A DNA stretch of 64,000 nucleotides, taken from CAVPHV01 sp963821095. GTDB taxonomy: Bacteria > Actinomycetota > Acidimicrobiia > Spongiisociales > UBA5794. Shown piece by piece: positions 33,273 through 44,419 of this stretch. Every line of letters begins with the position of its first letter. Position 1 is the first letter of the stretch. A program made the position numbers and the translations under genes. The stretch spans positions 62,001 through 126,000 of the forward strand of contig CAWGCJ010000022.1 in assembly GCA_963821095.1 (NCBI GenBank), in the 5' to 3' direction. The notes beneath the pieces were generated by a model, which saw only the letters and a program-made list of their open reading frames with translations, did no database searches and was not told the DNA's origin.

Positions 33273-35069
33273 TCAGCCCTGGTGCCAGGGAACCGCCTCG
33301 CCGGTTTGGACGTCCCACAGGGCCTTGTAGATGCCGGGGGCGGCAATGAGTTCCTCGTGGGTGCCGGCCTGGCTGAGCCTGCCCCGGTCGAGCACGTAGA
33401 TGCGATCCGCGTGGCGGATGGTGGAGAGTCGGTGGGCGATGACCACGGTGGTGCGGTCGATCGAGATGCGCTCGAGCGAACGCTGGATGGCGGCTTCGGT
33501 CTCGTTGTCGACCGCGGAGGTGGCTTCGTCGAGCACCAGTACCGGAGGATCGGAGAGCACGGCGCGGGCGATCGAAATGCGCTGGCGTTGCCCACCGGAG
33601 AGCTTCTGGCCGCGCTCGCCGACAATGGTCTCGTAACCCGCGGGGAGTTCGACGATGAACTCGGCCGCTTCGGCAACCTCAGCGGCCCGGCGCACCTCGT
33701 CGCGGCTTGCTCCGGGCTTGCCGTACGCGATGTTCTCGAAGACGGTCCCGTGGAAGAGGAACACATCCTGACCGACCAGCCCGATGGACCGCCGCAGGTC
33801 GGCGAGTTGGAGGTCACGCAGATCGTGATCGTCGAACAAGATGACCCCGTCATCGACGTCGTAGAAGCGGAGCAGGAGCTTCACCACGGTGGTCTTGCCC
33901 GATCCGGTGGCGCCGACGAAGGCGGTCGTCTTGCCGGCTTCGAGCTGGAGACTCAGATCGTGGATGACCGGGAAACCGGGTTCATAGGAGAAGGTCACCT
34001 GCTCGAACTCGATCCCCCCCTGGACCAGGTCGAGAGGGTGCGTTTGGGGCCCGTCGGAGATCTGTGGATCGGTATCGAGCACATTGAGGATTCGGTTCGT
34101 GGACGCCATGGCTCGTTGGTAGAGGTCCATCGTCTGACCGAGCCTGGTCAGCGGCCACAACAGGCGTTGGGTCAGAAAGACCAGCGTCACGTACACGGCG
34201 CCGTCCATCGTTCCGTCGATCGTCTGAAACCCACCCCACACCAGGGTGGCCATGAACCCGACCAAGATCGCGATCCGGATCAGCGGACTGAATGCCGACG
34301 ACAGCTTGATCGCAGATCGGTTTGCTGCTCGATAGCGGTCGCTTTCGACCTCGATGCGCGCGACCTCCCGCTCCTCGGCGGTGAAGCTCTTGATCGTGGC
34401 CATGCCACCGATGTTGTTGGCGAGTTGGCTGTTGAGAATGCCGGCCTGATCTCGGACCAACGCGTAGCGCGGCTCGAGGCGGCGTTGGTAGCGGATGGAT
34501 GTCCACATGATGATCGGCATCGGCAGGAACGCCACCCAGGCCACCTGTGGCGCCACGGTGAAGAAGAAGCCGCCGATGAGGAGCACTGTGGTGAACATCT
34601 GGATGATGTCATTGGCACCGTGGTCGAGGAACCGTTCCAGTTGGTTCACGTCGTCGTTGAGGACGGCCATGAGGTCGCCGCTGGGTCGGTTCTCGAAGAA
34701 GGCCATCTCGAGGTGCTGGACGTGGGCGTAGGTCTCGATTCGAAGCTCGTGCTGGATGTTCTGTGCCAGGTTGCGCCAATCCACGGCGGCGAGGTACTCG
34801 AAGAGCGATTCCAGCGCCCACACGATGAAGGTGACCACGGCCAGAATGACGAGTTGGGCCCTCGGGTCGGTCACGCCGAACCAGTCGGCGAGCAGCGAGT
34901 CCTCCTGCTCGACCACGACGTTGATCGCGACGCCGATGAGGAGCGGAGGTGCCAGGTCGAATGCCTTGTTGAGGAAGGACCATGCGGTGGCTCTGATGAT
35001 TTGGGGGCGCTGCGGGCGGGCGTAGCGCCAGAGACGCACCAGGGGTGCTGTGGCTTTGGTCGTGGACAT
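33273..35069 (-). CDS. ABC transporter, fused membrane and ATPase domains
   Basis: 598-residue half-transporter that would dimerise. Six hydrophobic helices over about residues 15-310 form an exporter-type membrane domain; the intracellular coupling loop contains NIGGMATIKSFTAEERE. The ATPase has Walker A GATGSGKTT, signature LSGGQRQRISIARA, Walker B PVLVLDEATSAVD and H-loop VIAHRLSTIRHAD. It resembles MsbA/BmrA-type lipid or drug exporters. ATG at 35069; the frame is open upstream but that stretch overlaps the divergent LON-domain gene's promoter. Cargo unknown. Confidence 0.92.
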   Translation of the reverse strand: MSTTKATAPLVRLWRYARPQRPQIIRATAWSFLNKAFDLAPPLLIGVAINVVVEQEDSLLADWFGVTDPRAQLVILAVVTFIVWALESLFEYLAAVDWRNLAQNIQHELRIETYAHVQHLEMAFFENRPSGDLMAVLNDDVNQLERFLDHGANDIIQMFTTVLLIGGFFFTVAPQVAWVAFLPMPIIMWTSIRYQRRLEPRYALVRDQAGILNSQLANNIGGMATIKSFTAEEREVARIEVESDRYRAANRSAIKLSSAFSPLIRIAILVGFMATLVWGGFQTIDGTMDGAVYVTLVFLTQRLLWPLTRLGQTMDLYQRAMASTNRILNVLDTDPQISDGPQTHPLDLVQGGIEFEQVTFSYEPGFPVIHDLSLQLEAGKTTAFVGATGSGKTTVVKLLLRFYDVDDGVILFDDHDLRDLQLADLRRSIGLVGQDVFLFHGTVFENIAYGKPGASRDEVRRAAEVAEAAEFIVELPAGYETIVGERGQKLSGGQRQRISIARAVLSDPPVLVLDEATSAVDNETEAAIQRSLERISIDRTTVVIAHRLSTIRHADRIYVLDRGRLSQAGTHEELIAAPGIYKALWDVQTGEAVPWHQG

Positions 35070-35164
35070 GGCGGCCGAGGCTAGTTGCGCTGCGGCCGCC
35101 AGCGACATCCGGTCAGGAATCTCCCTGTGGCAGAAATCCCTTGTGATTGTCGAACCGGCGCACG

Positions 35165-35170
35165 TAGATT
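35165..35170 (+). promoter_or_regulatory. Promoter with TTGTGA-18-TAGATT, leaderless geometry
   Basis: TAGATT ends seven bases before the ATG at 35178. An upstream TTGTGA (about 35141) is a plausible -35 at an 18-base spacing, the clearest two-box promoter in the window. Confidence 0.6.
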
Positions 35171-35177
35171 CCACGTC

Positions 35178-35807
35178 ATGGCGGCCGACCCGACTCCATT
35201 CCCGATGTTTCCACTTGGCAGCGTGCTGTTTCCAGGTGGAGTGCTTCCACTGCATGTCTTCGAGCCTCGCTATGTGGAGATGATCAACGACGTACTCGAC
35301 GGCGACCAGCAGTTCGGCGTCGTGCTCATCGAACGGGGATCTGAGGTTGGCGGGGGAGACGTGCGGTTTGAGGTCGGCACCGTGGCTCGCCTGGCCCGCA
35401 TCGGCGCCCTCGACGACAATCGTCTGTTTGTCGTCGCCGTCGGTGCCGGCCGCTTCCGGGTCTCCCGGTGGCTTTCCGATGAGCCCTATCCGCAGGCGGA
35501 AGTTGTCCCCCTCGATGACCCGACGGGAAACGGGAGTCTCGCCGAGCTCGTGGCCGAGAACCGCCAGCTGCTGCGCAGAGTGTTGGCGCTCGCCAGCGAA
35601 CTGGGCAGCAGTGTGGGGGACGTCGATCCGGAATTGCCGGCAGATCCGGTTGCGGCAAGCTGGGAGTTGTGTGCCGCCGCCCCGGTTGAACAGCTCGATC
35701 GGCAGCGTCTGCTCGAGATCGACGATCCGGCGCAGCGCCTCACCACGTTGCACGAACTACTCGACGACACTGCCGCCACCCTCCAACTCCGTCTCGAGCG
35801 CGGCTGA
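35178..35807 (+). CDS. LON substrate-binding-domain protein (no protease domain)
   Basis: 209 residues. The fold starts with FPLGSVLFPGGVLPLHVFEPRYVEM, the hallmark of the Lon N-terminal (LON/ASB) domain, and continues with FGVVLIERG and RLARIGALDDNRLFVVAVG. There is no AAA ATPase or Ser-Lys protease part, so this is the stand-alone LON-domain type common in actinobacteria. Such proteins may deliver or recognise unfolded substrates, but their role is not settled. The C-terminal third is helical (ENRQLLRRVLALASELG). It is divergent from the ABC exporter and convergent with the PBP gene. Confidence 0.88.
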   Translation: MAADPTPFPMFPLGSVLFPGGVLPLHVFEPRYVEMINDVLDGDQQFGVVLIERGSEVGGGDVRFEVGTVARLARIGALDDNRLFVVAVGAGRFRVSRWLSDEPYPQAEVVPLDDPTGNGSLAELVAENRQLLRRVLALASELGSSVGDVDPELPADPVAASWELCAAAPVEQLDRQRLLEIDDPAQRLTTLHELLDDTAATLQLRLERG

Positions 35808-35831
35808 GGTTCGGCTCGGGCGCGGCCGTCG

Positions 35832-38363
35832 CTACCCGTCGTCGGGCGGAGGTTCGGGCGGAGGTTCCTCGACGAGGACGCCGATGTAGACGGTGACCAC
35901 CTGCTGGAACCCGACGACCTGGCCCGCCTGGGGATCTTGACCGACCACCTTGCCGACCTTGTCGGGATCGTCGGTTGGCCGGTTTGCCACCTGCCAACTC
36001 ACGTTGAGCCCGGAATCGGCGTTGAAGTCCGCGATTCTGGCGTCGACCGAGCCGAGATCAAGGCCACGCAGGTCGATCATCACCGGTGGCTGGCCGCTCG
36101 AGATCAACACCGTAACGCGCGACCCCTGGCGAACGGTTGCTCCGCCGCGCGGGCTCTGCGAAAGCAAGGTGCCTTCCGGCTGCCTGGATGCCACCGGAAC
36201 GAACGACGAGAACAGCCCCGCCTTGTGGATCAGATCGGCAGCCGAGCCCTTGCTCCTGCCGAGCACATCGGGAACCGTGGTGTTGGGGACCCGGTAGTAC
36301 GCCGAGGTGCCCTCCGGCACTTCGGCGAAATCGATCTCGGGCAGATCGGCGACGACGAATTCCATGAACTGTTTCCAGATCGGCGCGGCCAACGTTCCGC
36401 CGTAGGCTCGGGAGTAGCCCTGGCTCTTCTGGGTGGCGTCGTTGAAAACGTTGAAGTTGACCATCTCGACCTGGGCGTCGGCGTAGCCGACCCACACTGC
36501 GGTTGTCAGCTGGGGGATGAACCCCATGAACCAGACGTCGCGGAAGTCCTGCGCGGTCCCGGTTTTTCCTGCCTGCGGCCGCCCGATCTGGGCTCGGGTC
36601 GCCGTACCGCCGGAGACAACTTTCTTGAGCGCTCCCACCGCAGCCGCGGTCAGCGCCGGGTCGAGGACCTGCTGCCGGTCGACCTCATGCTGGTAGACGA
36701 CGTTGCCCTCTTTGTCCTCGATCCGCTCGATGAGGTAGCTGTCGACCTTCGCCCCGTAGTTGGCGATGGTCGAATAGGCCGATGCCATCTCGAGTGGGCT
36801 GACACTCTGGGTGCCGAGGGCGATGGAGAGCACCGGGTTGAGCGGCGATTCGATGCCGATCCGGTGCGCCATCTCGACGATGTTCTCCGGCCCAACTGCG
36901 TTGGACACCTGGGCGTACACCGTGTTGTAGGAGTTGTAGGTGGCCTGCTCGAGCGTGGCGAGGTCCTTGCTGCCTCCGGCGTTGCGCACATTCCAGACGT
37001 TCCCTCCGTCGGGGGCGCAGGGGTAGCCGCAATCGATGCGCTGCGGGCTCCTGGCGTCCCAATAGGTGCCGAGGGTGATCGGCCAACCGGCCTCGCTTCC
37101 CTTCTCGAGGGCGGTGAGCAGTGCGATCGGCTTGAACGCCGACCCTGCTTGGCGGCGACCCTCCGTGGCCAGGTCGTAGGGGCGCTGACCGGCTTCGATG
37201 TCGGTGCCGAACTCGATACCGCTGGCCATCACCCGTACCGCACCGGTGGCATTGTCGACCATGGCAATGGCCCCGGTCGGGCCGGTGTCGTCGCGGAACC
37301 ACGACTTGAGGATGCGGTTGGCCTCTTGCTGCAGCGCGTAATCGACGGTTACCGTCACCTGCAGGCCGCCACCTCCGGCACACTCGGTGTCCTCGGCCGG
37401 ACAGCCAAACAGTGACCGATAACGCTCGCTGTAGGTGTCGCCGAGTCCGTATGAGGGGTTGTTGAGGATCTCGTGGCGGGCGGCGATGATGACCTGCGGC
37501 GCCAGCTGCTCGAATTCCTCGTGAGGGATCGGCGCCAGCGGCTCCGCTTTGGCGTCCGTGGCTTCCTGGGCCGTGATGAAGCCGTTGTCTTCCATCTCAT
37601 CGATCACCGAATTGCGACGGGAAATCACAGCGTCGGGGTTTTTCCGGATGTTGTAGATGGTGGGGTTCCGGATCGGGATCATGATGGTGGCGGCTTCGGA
37701 GATGGTGAGCTCGTCGAGCTCCTTGCCGAAGTACTCCTGCGATGCGGCCTTGACCCCGTAGGCGTTCTCACCGAAGAACTGGGCATTCATGTAGAACTCG
37801 AGGATCTGGTCTTTCGAATAGCGCCGTTCCAGCTCGGCGGCGATGGCCGCCTCGCAAATCTTGCGCTCGATCGTCCGTTCCTCGGTGAGGAAATTCTTCT
37901 TCACGATCTGTTGGGTGATCGTTGAACCACCCTGCAGGCCGCCGCCTTCGCTGCGGGCGTTCGCCATGGCGGCTCGGACGATGGCGCGGAAGTCGACACC
38001 TTCGTGCTCGTAGAACTTGCCGTCCTCGGTGGCGACGATCGCGTTGCGGACCAGTTCGGGAACCTCCTCGAAGGCAACCGGCTGGCTGTTGCGGGCGGTC
38101 AGCTTGCCGAGGAGTACGCCGTCGGAGGTCTGGACCTCGGAGAGGCTGCCGATGTCGGGCAGGTCAAGTGCAAGGTCCTCAACGTCGCACAGATACTGTT
38201 CCTCGAGGTCCAGCACCGTGCCGAACGCTGCGTTGGCCTCCATGAATCCGAACAATCCATAGAGGCTGGCGCCGAGCAGAGTGATCACGGCAAGCGTCGC
38301 CAGGGCCGGGATTCGCCGGCCGCGGCGTTCGCGCCGTTCTTCGAGGTGAATGCTGGGTTCCAT
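35832..38363 (-). CDS. ponA: Class A penicillin-binding protein with PASTA domains
   Basis: 843 residues; builds peptidoglycan outside the membrane. One N-terminal anchor helix (residues about 20-40) is followed by a glycosyltransferase 51 domain with ATEDGKFYEHEGVDF (catalytic Glu), GGSTITQQIVKKNFL and RKICEAAIAAELERRYSKDQILE. The transpeptidase domain has the SxxK motif in AGSAFKP (Ser near 408), SYN as SxN, and KTGTAQDF. The C-terminus holds two PASTA repeats (about 715-843), ending in a Pro/Glu tail. ATG at 38363 has GGAGAGAC before it. PASTA domains suggest control by lipid II-sensing kinases. Confidence 0.95.
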   Translation of the reverse strand: MEPSIHLEERRERRGRRIPALATLAVITLLGASLYGLFGFMEANAAFGTVLDLEEQYLCDVEDLALDLPDIGSLSEVQTSDGVLLGKLTARNSQPVAFEEVPELVRNAIVATEDGKFYEHEGVDFRAIVRAAMANARSEGGGLQGGSTITQQIVKKNFLTEERTIERKICEAAIAAELERRYSKDQILEFYMNAQFFGENAYGVKAASQEYFGKELDELTISEAATIMIPIRNPTIYNIRKNPDAVISRRNSVIDEMEDNGFITAQEATDAKAEPLAPIPHEEFEQLAPQVIIAARHEILNNPSYGLGDTYSERYRSLFGCPAEDTECAGGGGLQVTVTVDYALQQEANRILKSWFRDDTGPTGAIAMVDNATGAVRVMASGIEFGTDIEAGQRPYDLATEGRRQAGSAFKPIALLTALEKGSEAGWPITLGTYWDARSPQRIDCGYPCAPDGGNVWNVRNAGGSKDLATLEQATYNSYNTVYAQVSNAVGPENIVEMAHRIGIESPLNPVLSIALGTQSVSPLEMASAYSTIANYGAKVDSYLIERIEDKEGNVVYQHEVDRQQVLDPALTAAAVGALKKVVSGGTATRAQIGRPQAGKTGTAQDFRDVWFMGFIPQLTTAVWVGYADAQVEMVNFNVFNDATQKSQGYSRAYGGTLAAPIWKQFMEFVVADLPEIDFAEVPEGTSAYYRVPNTTVPDVLGRSKGSAADLIHKAGLFSSFVPVASRQPEGTLLSQSPRGGATVRQGSRVTVLISSGQPPVMIDLRGLDLGSVDARIADFNADSGLNVSWQVANRPTDDPDKVGKVVGQDPQAGQVVGFQQVVTVYIGVLVEEPPPEPPPDDG

Positions 38364-38462
38364 TGTCTCTCCGCGATAAAGACGCTGTAGAGGCCGGGGT
38401 AGTTCCCGGAGGTACCATCGGATCGATCGGATCGGATGATAGAAAGCATCGGGAGCTACAGC

Positions 38463-40025
<1,563 letters not shown>

Positions 40026-40071
40026 TCGCGGAGGGCCTGGACCTTGCGCCCCCGACTCGCGCAGACGAGGC

Positions 40072-41004
40072 CTAACGCTTGGTCGCCACCACTCGGACGA
40101 TGGGGACCCACACGATGGGGACGAGCCAGCGGATCTCCTGCAGCATCCGCTCGATCAAAGCGGGGCGACGGTAGGTGTCGCGGCCGCGTTCGTCGACCAG
40201 CCAGCGGTGTTTGATATCGAACACTGCCCGGCCCAGCTCGCGGATCCGTTCGGGTTCGACTTCGAGCTGTTCCCAGATCCCGAGGGGATACGTGAATGGC
40301 TCGATGTCGTCGACGACCTCCAGGGTGAAGCCGCTCCGGATGAATGAATCGACTAGCGCCGGGATACGAAGTCCGTAACCGGTGGTGCCGTAGCTCGACT
40401 CGCGTGGCGGCAGCCCCAGATACTTGACTAGCTCGGTGAGTCCGGCGAGACGCTGCGCCTCTTCGGTGAGGATCTCATGGACATCGCGGGGAGCACCGGC
40501 GGCCAGACCAACCAAACGCTCGAGCAGCGCCTCGCTGTCACGTTCGCTGTCGAGGGATGGGTAGTTCTGAAGCGGGAAGAACGCGTGGCTGGCGATGACG
40601 ATCCGGCCCGCCGGGGCCAAGACCGGGCGGATTTGCGCGAGCATCACATCCACGTCGACCTCGCCATCCTCCCAGCGCGGGAACTGGAAGACCATCCGTG
40701 CGCAGAACAGGTCAACCGACGCGGGCTCGAACGACTCGGCGATATGCGAAGCCAACACCCCGGCACGCCATTCGACTCCGGCGATCTTGGCCGGATTGGC
40801 AAGTTCGGGTTCCGGCACGGTCGCAATCAGTCGCGCTGGGCCGAGCCCTGCCATGTAGCCGGACAGATCACCCAGACCCGCGGAGAAGTCAACCACCCGT
40901 TTGCCTGCAACCCAGCTGGGTTCGACGAAGTTCTCGGTGAGGTAGTAGACGAACGGTCGGACCAGGGGCCAGTGTCGTTCTCGCTCCCAAAGGGGTATGT
41001 CCAT
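40072..41004 (-). CDS. SAM-dependent methyltransferase, class I
   Basis: 310 residues. The SAM-binding motif I reads VVDFSAGLGDLSGYMAGLG (E/D-x-G-x-G type, with S-A-G-L-G), preceded by an N-terminal helix. After the Rossmann core (VDLFCARMVFQFPRWEDG, IVIASHAFFPL) there is a C-terminal extension of about 120 residues rich in aromatic and charged residues. The substrate is unknown; the extension could be a lid. The ATG lies six bases downstream of a TACGCT hexamer. It is convergent with the mutase gene and separated from the carboxylase gene by 39 bases. Confidence 0.8.
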   Translation of the reverse strand: MDIPLWERERHWPLVRPFVYYLTENFVEPSWVAGKRVVDFSAGLGDLSGYMAGLGPARLIATVPEPELANPAKIAGVEWRAGVLASHIAESFEPASVDLFCARMVFQFPRWEDGEVDVDVMLAQIRPVLAPAGRIVIASHAFFPLQNYPSLDSERDSEALLERLVGLAAGAPRDVHEILTEEAQRLAGLTELVKYLGLPPRESSYGTTGYGLRIPALVDSFIRSGFTLEVVDDIEPFTYPLGIWEQLEVEPERIRELGRAVFDIKHRWLVDERGRDTYRRPALIERMLQEIRWLVPIVWVPIVRVVATKR

Positions 41005-41010
41005 TGGGTG

Positions 41011-41016
41011 AGCGTA
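41011..41016 (-). promoter_or_regulatory. -10 hexamer (TACGCT), leaderless geometry
   Basis: On the minus strand TACGCT is six bases before the methyltransferase ATG. The same hexamer precedes the adenosyltransferase gene. Confidence 0.5.
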
Positions 41017-41043
41017 TCGGGTCTCCGCGCCGAGCGGAGCCCC

Positions 41044-42803
41044 CTAGCGGACGACCATCAGGACGGCGCCGCTGGCGACGCTGTCGCCTGGTTGGATGCG
41101 GAGGTCGACGATTTCGCCGTCGACGGGGGCCTTGATCTCGTTCTCCATCTTCATGGCTTCGAGCACGCAAACCGGTTCGCCGGCTTCGACCGGGCTCCCG
41201 GCCGGCTTGTGCACCTTGACGATGGTGCCTTGCATCGGAGCGGTGATGACGCCGGCGCCGTCGCCGGTAGTGACCTGCTTGTCGAGCTTGGGCGGCCGGC
41301 GCCGCGGGGCGGCACGCTGTCCGCCGGAGGTCGGCGAGGCCATGACCGGCGCCCAGTAGCGCACGACGTAACGGCGGCCGCCGACCTCGACCGTCATCGA
41401 CCGATCCTCGAGCTCTTCCTCTTCGGGAAGGGTCGGGGCGGTGGTCTGGGGGAGGTCTGAGAAATCGAGCTCGTTTTCGACGAACTTGGTGTGATGGGTC
41501 CCCGAGCGGAAGGTCTCCGTCTCGAGGATGCGAAGCTGCGCCGGAATCGTGGTCTCGACACCCTTGACGATGAAGGACTGGAGGGCGCGTCGTGCCCGGG
41601 CCAGCGCCTCGTCACGGTCTCGGCCCCACACGACGAGCTTGGCCACCATGTTGTCGTAGTACTGGCTGATCTGGGCGCCGGTGCGGACCCCCGAGTCGAC
41701 TCGAACCCCGAACCCGGAGGGCTCCCTGTATTCGACAAGCGTGCCCGGCGACGGCAGGAAACCAATGCTGGGGTCTTCGGCGTTGATGCGGAACTCGATC
41801 GCATGGCCCCCGGTTGGTGGCCGGTCGGGGAACGACAGCTCCTCGCCGCGAGCGATACGCAGCTGCTCCTTGACCAGATCGATCCCGGTGACCATCTCGG
41901 TGATGGTGTGCTCGACCTGAATCCTGGTGTTCATCTCGAGGAAGTACAGGTCCCCGGATGAATCCAACAGGAATTCGACCGTCCCGGCGTTCACATAGTC
42001 GGCGGCCGCGGCAACGGCCAGCGCCGCGTCGTGAAGGGCGGACCGCTGCTCCTCTGAGAAGTTGACGGCCGGGGTTTCCTCGATCAGCTTCTGGTGGCGG
42101 CGCTGGATGGAGCAGTCGCGTTCTCCAGGAAGGCAGCGTTGCCGTGGGTGTCGACCATGATCTGGGCCTCGATGTGGCGAGCCTGGTCGAGGTAGCGCTC
42201 GATGTACACCTCGGGGTTGGCGAACCAGGCGTCGGCTTCGCGGGCGGCACTCTCGTATGCTCCGGCGAGCTCATCTGCGTGGCGGACCACCTTCAATCCG
42301 CGGCCGCCGCCTCCATGGGCCGCTTTGATGGCGATCGGGAAACCGTGCTCTTCAGCAAAGGCCTCTACTTCGTACAGCGAGGCGACCGGATCGAGTGTGC
42401 CGGGGACTCCTCGCACTCCTGCCTTGGTCACCGCTCGGCGCGATGCGATCTTGTCGCCCATCGTGGCGATGGCGGCTGGGGAGGGCCCGACCCAGATCAG
42501 GCCGGCGTCGATGACCCGGCGGGCAAATCCGGCGTTCTCGGCGAGGAACCCGTAGCCGGGGTGAACGGCGGCGGCTCCTGACTCAGCGGCAACCGCCATG
42601 ATCCGGTCGACATTGAGGTACGACTCCGCCGCCGGTGCCGGGCCGATGTTCCATGCCTCGTCGGCCAACTCGACATGGAGGGAATCGCGATCGAGTTCCG
42701 AATAGACGGCGATCGTGCGCAAGCCCAGCTCGCGGGCGGCGCCGATGACGCGGACGGCAATCTCTCCGCGGTTGGCTACGAGAACGGAATCCACAGGCGT
42801 CAT
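41044..42803 (-). CDS. accA: Acyl-CoA carboxylase alpha subunit (biotin carboxylase plus BCCP), frameshifted
   Basis: Carboxylates its own biotin with ATP and bicarbonate for a propionyl- or acetyl-CoA carboxylase. Reading in order: biotin carboxylase with ATP-grasp (HGGGGRGLKVV), an expected FLGERDCSIQRRHQK motif, MNTRIQVEHTITEMVTG, then a linker and a C-terminal biotinyl domain with VLEAMKMENE (biotin Lys). The frame breaks at the GERDC motif near 42127: one G is missing from what should be CTGGGAGAACGC. Restoring it gives 586 residues, normal length. The start ATG follows the beta-subunit stop after one base. Biotin is added by the ligase encoded just upstream of the operon. Confidence 0.9.
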
Positions 42804-42804
42804 C

Positions 42805-44355
42805 CTACAGGGGGATGTTGCCGTGCTTCTTGGGCGGCATGCCCTCCCGCTTGGTGCGCAACATCTCGAGGGAGCGGATCAAGCGGTATCGCGTCTCTCG
42901 GGGTTCGATCACTTCGTCCACCAGGCCACGTTCTGCGGCCAGGTAGGGGTTGTTGAAGCGCCCTTCGTATTCGGCGATGAGGTCGGCCCGTCTGGCGTCG
43001 GGGTCATCGGCCGCGGCGATATCGCGCCGGTGGATCACGTTGACTGCACCCTGGGCGCCCATGACCGCGATCTCTGCCGTCGGCCAGGCGTAGACGATGT
43101 CGGCCCGCAGCGCGCGTGAGTTCATCACGACGTAGGCACCGCCGTACGCCTTGCGGGTGATGACGGTGAGCTTGGGAACGGTCGCTTCGGCGTAGGCATA
43201 GAGCAGCTTGGCGCCGTGGCGGATGATGCCGTTGTGCTCCTGATCGACGCCGGGGAGGAAACCGGGGACGTCGACGAAGCTGACGATGGGGATGTTGAAG
43301 GCGTCGCACACCCGGATGAACCGGGCGGCCTTCACCGAGGACTCGATGTTCAGGGTGCCGGCGAGAACCGCAGGTTGGTTTCCAATGATGCCGACCGAGT
43401 ACCCGTCGAGCCGGGAGAACCCGACCACGATGTTGCCGGCGTATTCCTCGTGGACCTGATAGAACTCGCCGTCATCGACGACCATCTCGATGAGCTCGAC
43501 CATGTCGTACGGCTGGTTCGGCGAATCGGGGATGATGGATGTGAGGCCTTCATCCATGCGATCGGAGCGATCCATCGGAGTGAAGTAGGGCGGCATCTCC
43601 ATGTTGTTCTGCGGCAGGAACGAAAGCAGGAAGCGCACCTCTTCGAGCGCCGCTCGCCCGCTGGGAGACACGAAGTGAGTCACTCCGGATTGGGCGGCAT
43701 GGGCGTGGGCCCCGCCGAGTTCCTCGAAGCTGACTTCCTCGCCCGTCACCGCTTTGATCACGTCGGGTCCGGTGATGAAGAGGTGGGAGGTTTCAGCGAC
43801 CTGGTAGACGAAGTCGGTGATGGCCGGCGAGTACACCGCACCGCCGGCGCACGGACCCATGATGACCGAGATCTGCGGGATCACGCCCGAAGCGCGCACA
43901 TTGCGTTCGAAGATGCGGCCGTAGCCATCGAGCGCAACGACACCTTCCTGGATGCGGGCGCCGCCCGAGTCCTTCAAGGCGACGACCGGGGCGCCGGTAT
44001 CCATGGCGAGATCCATCACCTTGCAGATCTTGTCGGCGACAACCTCGCTGAGGCTGCCTCCGAAGTGGGTGAAGTCCTCGGCGAAGATGAAGACGGGCCG
44101 GCCGTCGACGGTGCCCCACCCGGTAACCACCGCGTCGCCGAGCGGACGCCGGCCCTCGATGCCGAACCCTGAAGCCTGGTGGCGGACAAAGGCGTCGATC
44201 TCGTTGAACGAGCCCTTGTCGAGCAGAACCTCAATTCGTTCTCGTGCCGTCAATTTGCCGAGGTCGTGCTGGCGATCGACGGCGCGCTGATTGTCCGGCT
44301 GCTCGGCTTCTCGCCGTAGCTGCCGGAGCCTATCGATCCGTGCGTCGGTGCTCAC
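42805..44355 (-). CDS. Acyl-CoA carboxylase beta subunit (carboxyltransferase, PccB-like)
   Basis: 516 residues from the GTG at 44355, which has GGGGGAGG upstream; an ATG at 44388 adds 11 residues and cannot be excluded. The two carboxyltransferase halves are clear: GRRPLGDAVVTGWGTVDGR, the oxyanion-like SGGARIQEG and GPCAGGAVYSPA in the N-half, and VDVPGFLPGVDQEHNGIIRHGAKLLYAYAEA, TRKAYGGAYVVM in the C-half. The Asp found at the end of the substrate-selecting loop in propionyl-CoA types was not assigned. It pairs with the downstream alpha subunit; with the nearby mutase this suggests propionyl-CoA carboxylation. Confidence 0.92.
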   Translation of the reverse strand: MSTDARIDRLRQLRREAEQPDNQRAVDRQHDLGKLTARERIEVLLDKGSFNEIDAFVRHQASGFGIEGRRPLGDAVVTGWGTVDGRPVFIFAEDFTHFGGSLSEVVADKICKVMDLAMDTGAPVVALKDSGGARIQEGVVALDGYGRIFERNVRASGVIPQISVIMGPCAGGAVYSPAITDFVYQVAETSHLFITGPDVIKAVTGEEVSFEELGGAHAHAAQSGVTHFVSPSGRAALEEVRFLLSFLPQNNMEMPPYFTPMDRSDRMDEGLTSIIPDSPNQPYDMVELIEMVVDDGEFYQVHEEYAGNIVVGFSRLDGYSVGIIGNQPAVLAGTLNIESSVKAARFIRVCDAFNIPIVSFVDVPGFLPGVDQEHNGIIRHGAKLLYAYAEATVPKLTVITRKAYGGAYVVMNSRALRADIVYAWPTAEIAVMGAQGAVNVIHRRDIAAADDPDARRADLIAEYEGRFNNPYLAAERGLVDEVIEPRETRYRLIRSLEMLRTKREGMPPKKHGNIPL

Positions 44356-44419
44356 ACCCTCCCCCGGTATCCTCGAAGCGTCACCCATCGAGCCACTATT
44401 CGACTCTCAGGACCACCAG

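Noticed and set aside
33090..35084. Plus-strand ORF of 664 codons
   Set aside because: It lies antisense to the ABC exporter, whose Walker and signature motifs are intact. The long open frame is a by-product of high GC content.
35937..37415. Plus-strand ORF of 492 codons opposite the PBP
   Set aside because: Antisense to a clear class A PBP; translation is rich in His, Arg and Gly without recognisable domains.
43216..44172. Plus-strand ORF of 318 codons opposite the carboxylase beta subunit
   Set aside because: Shadow of an intact carboxyltransferase gene; no family resemblance.
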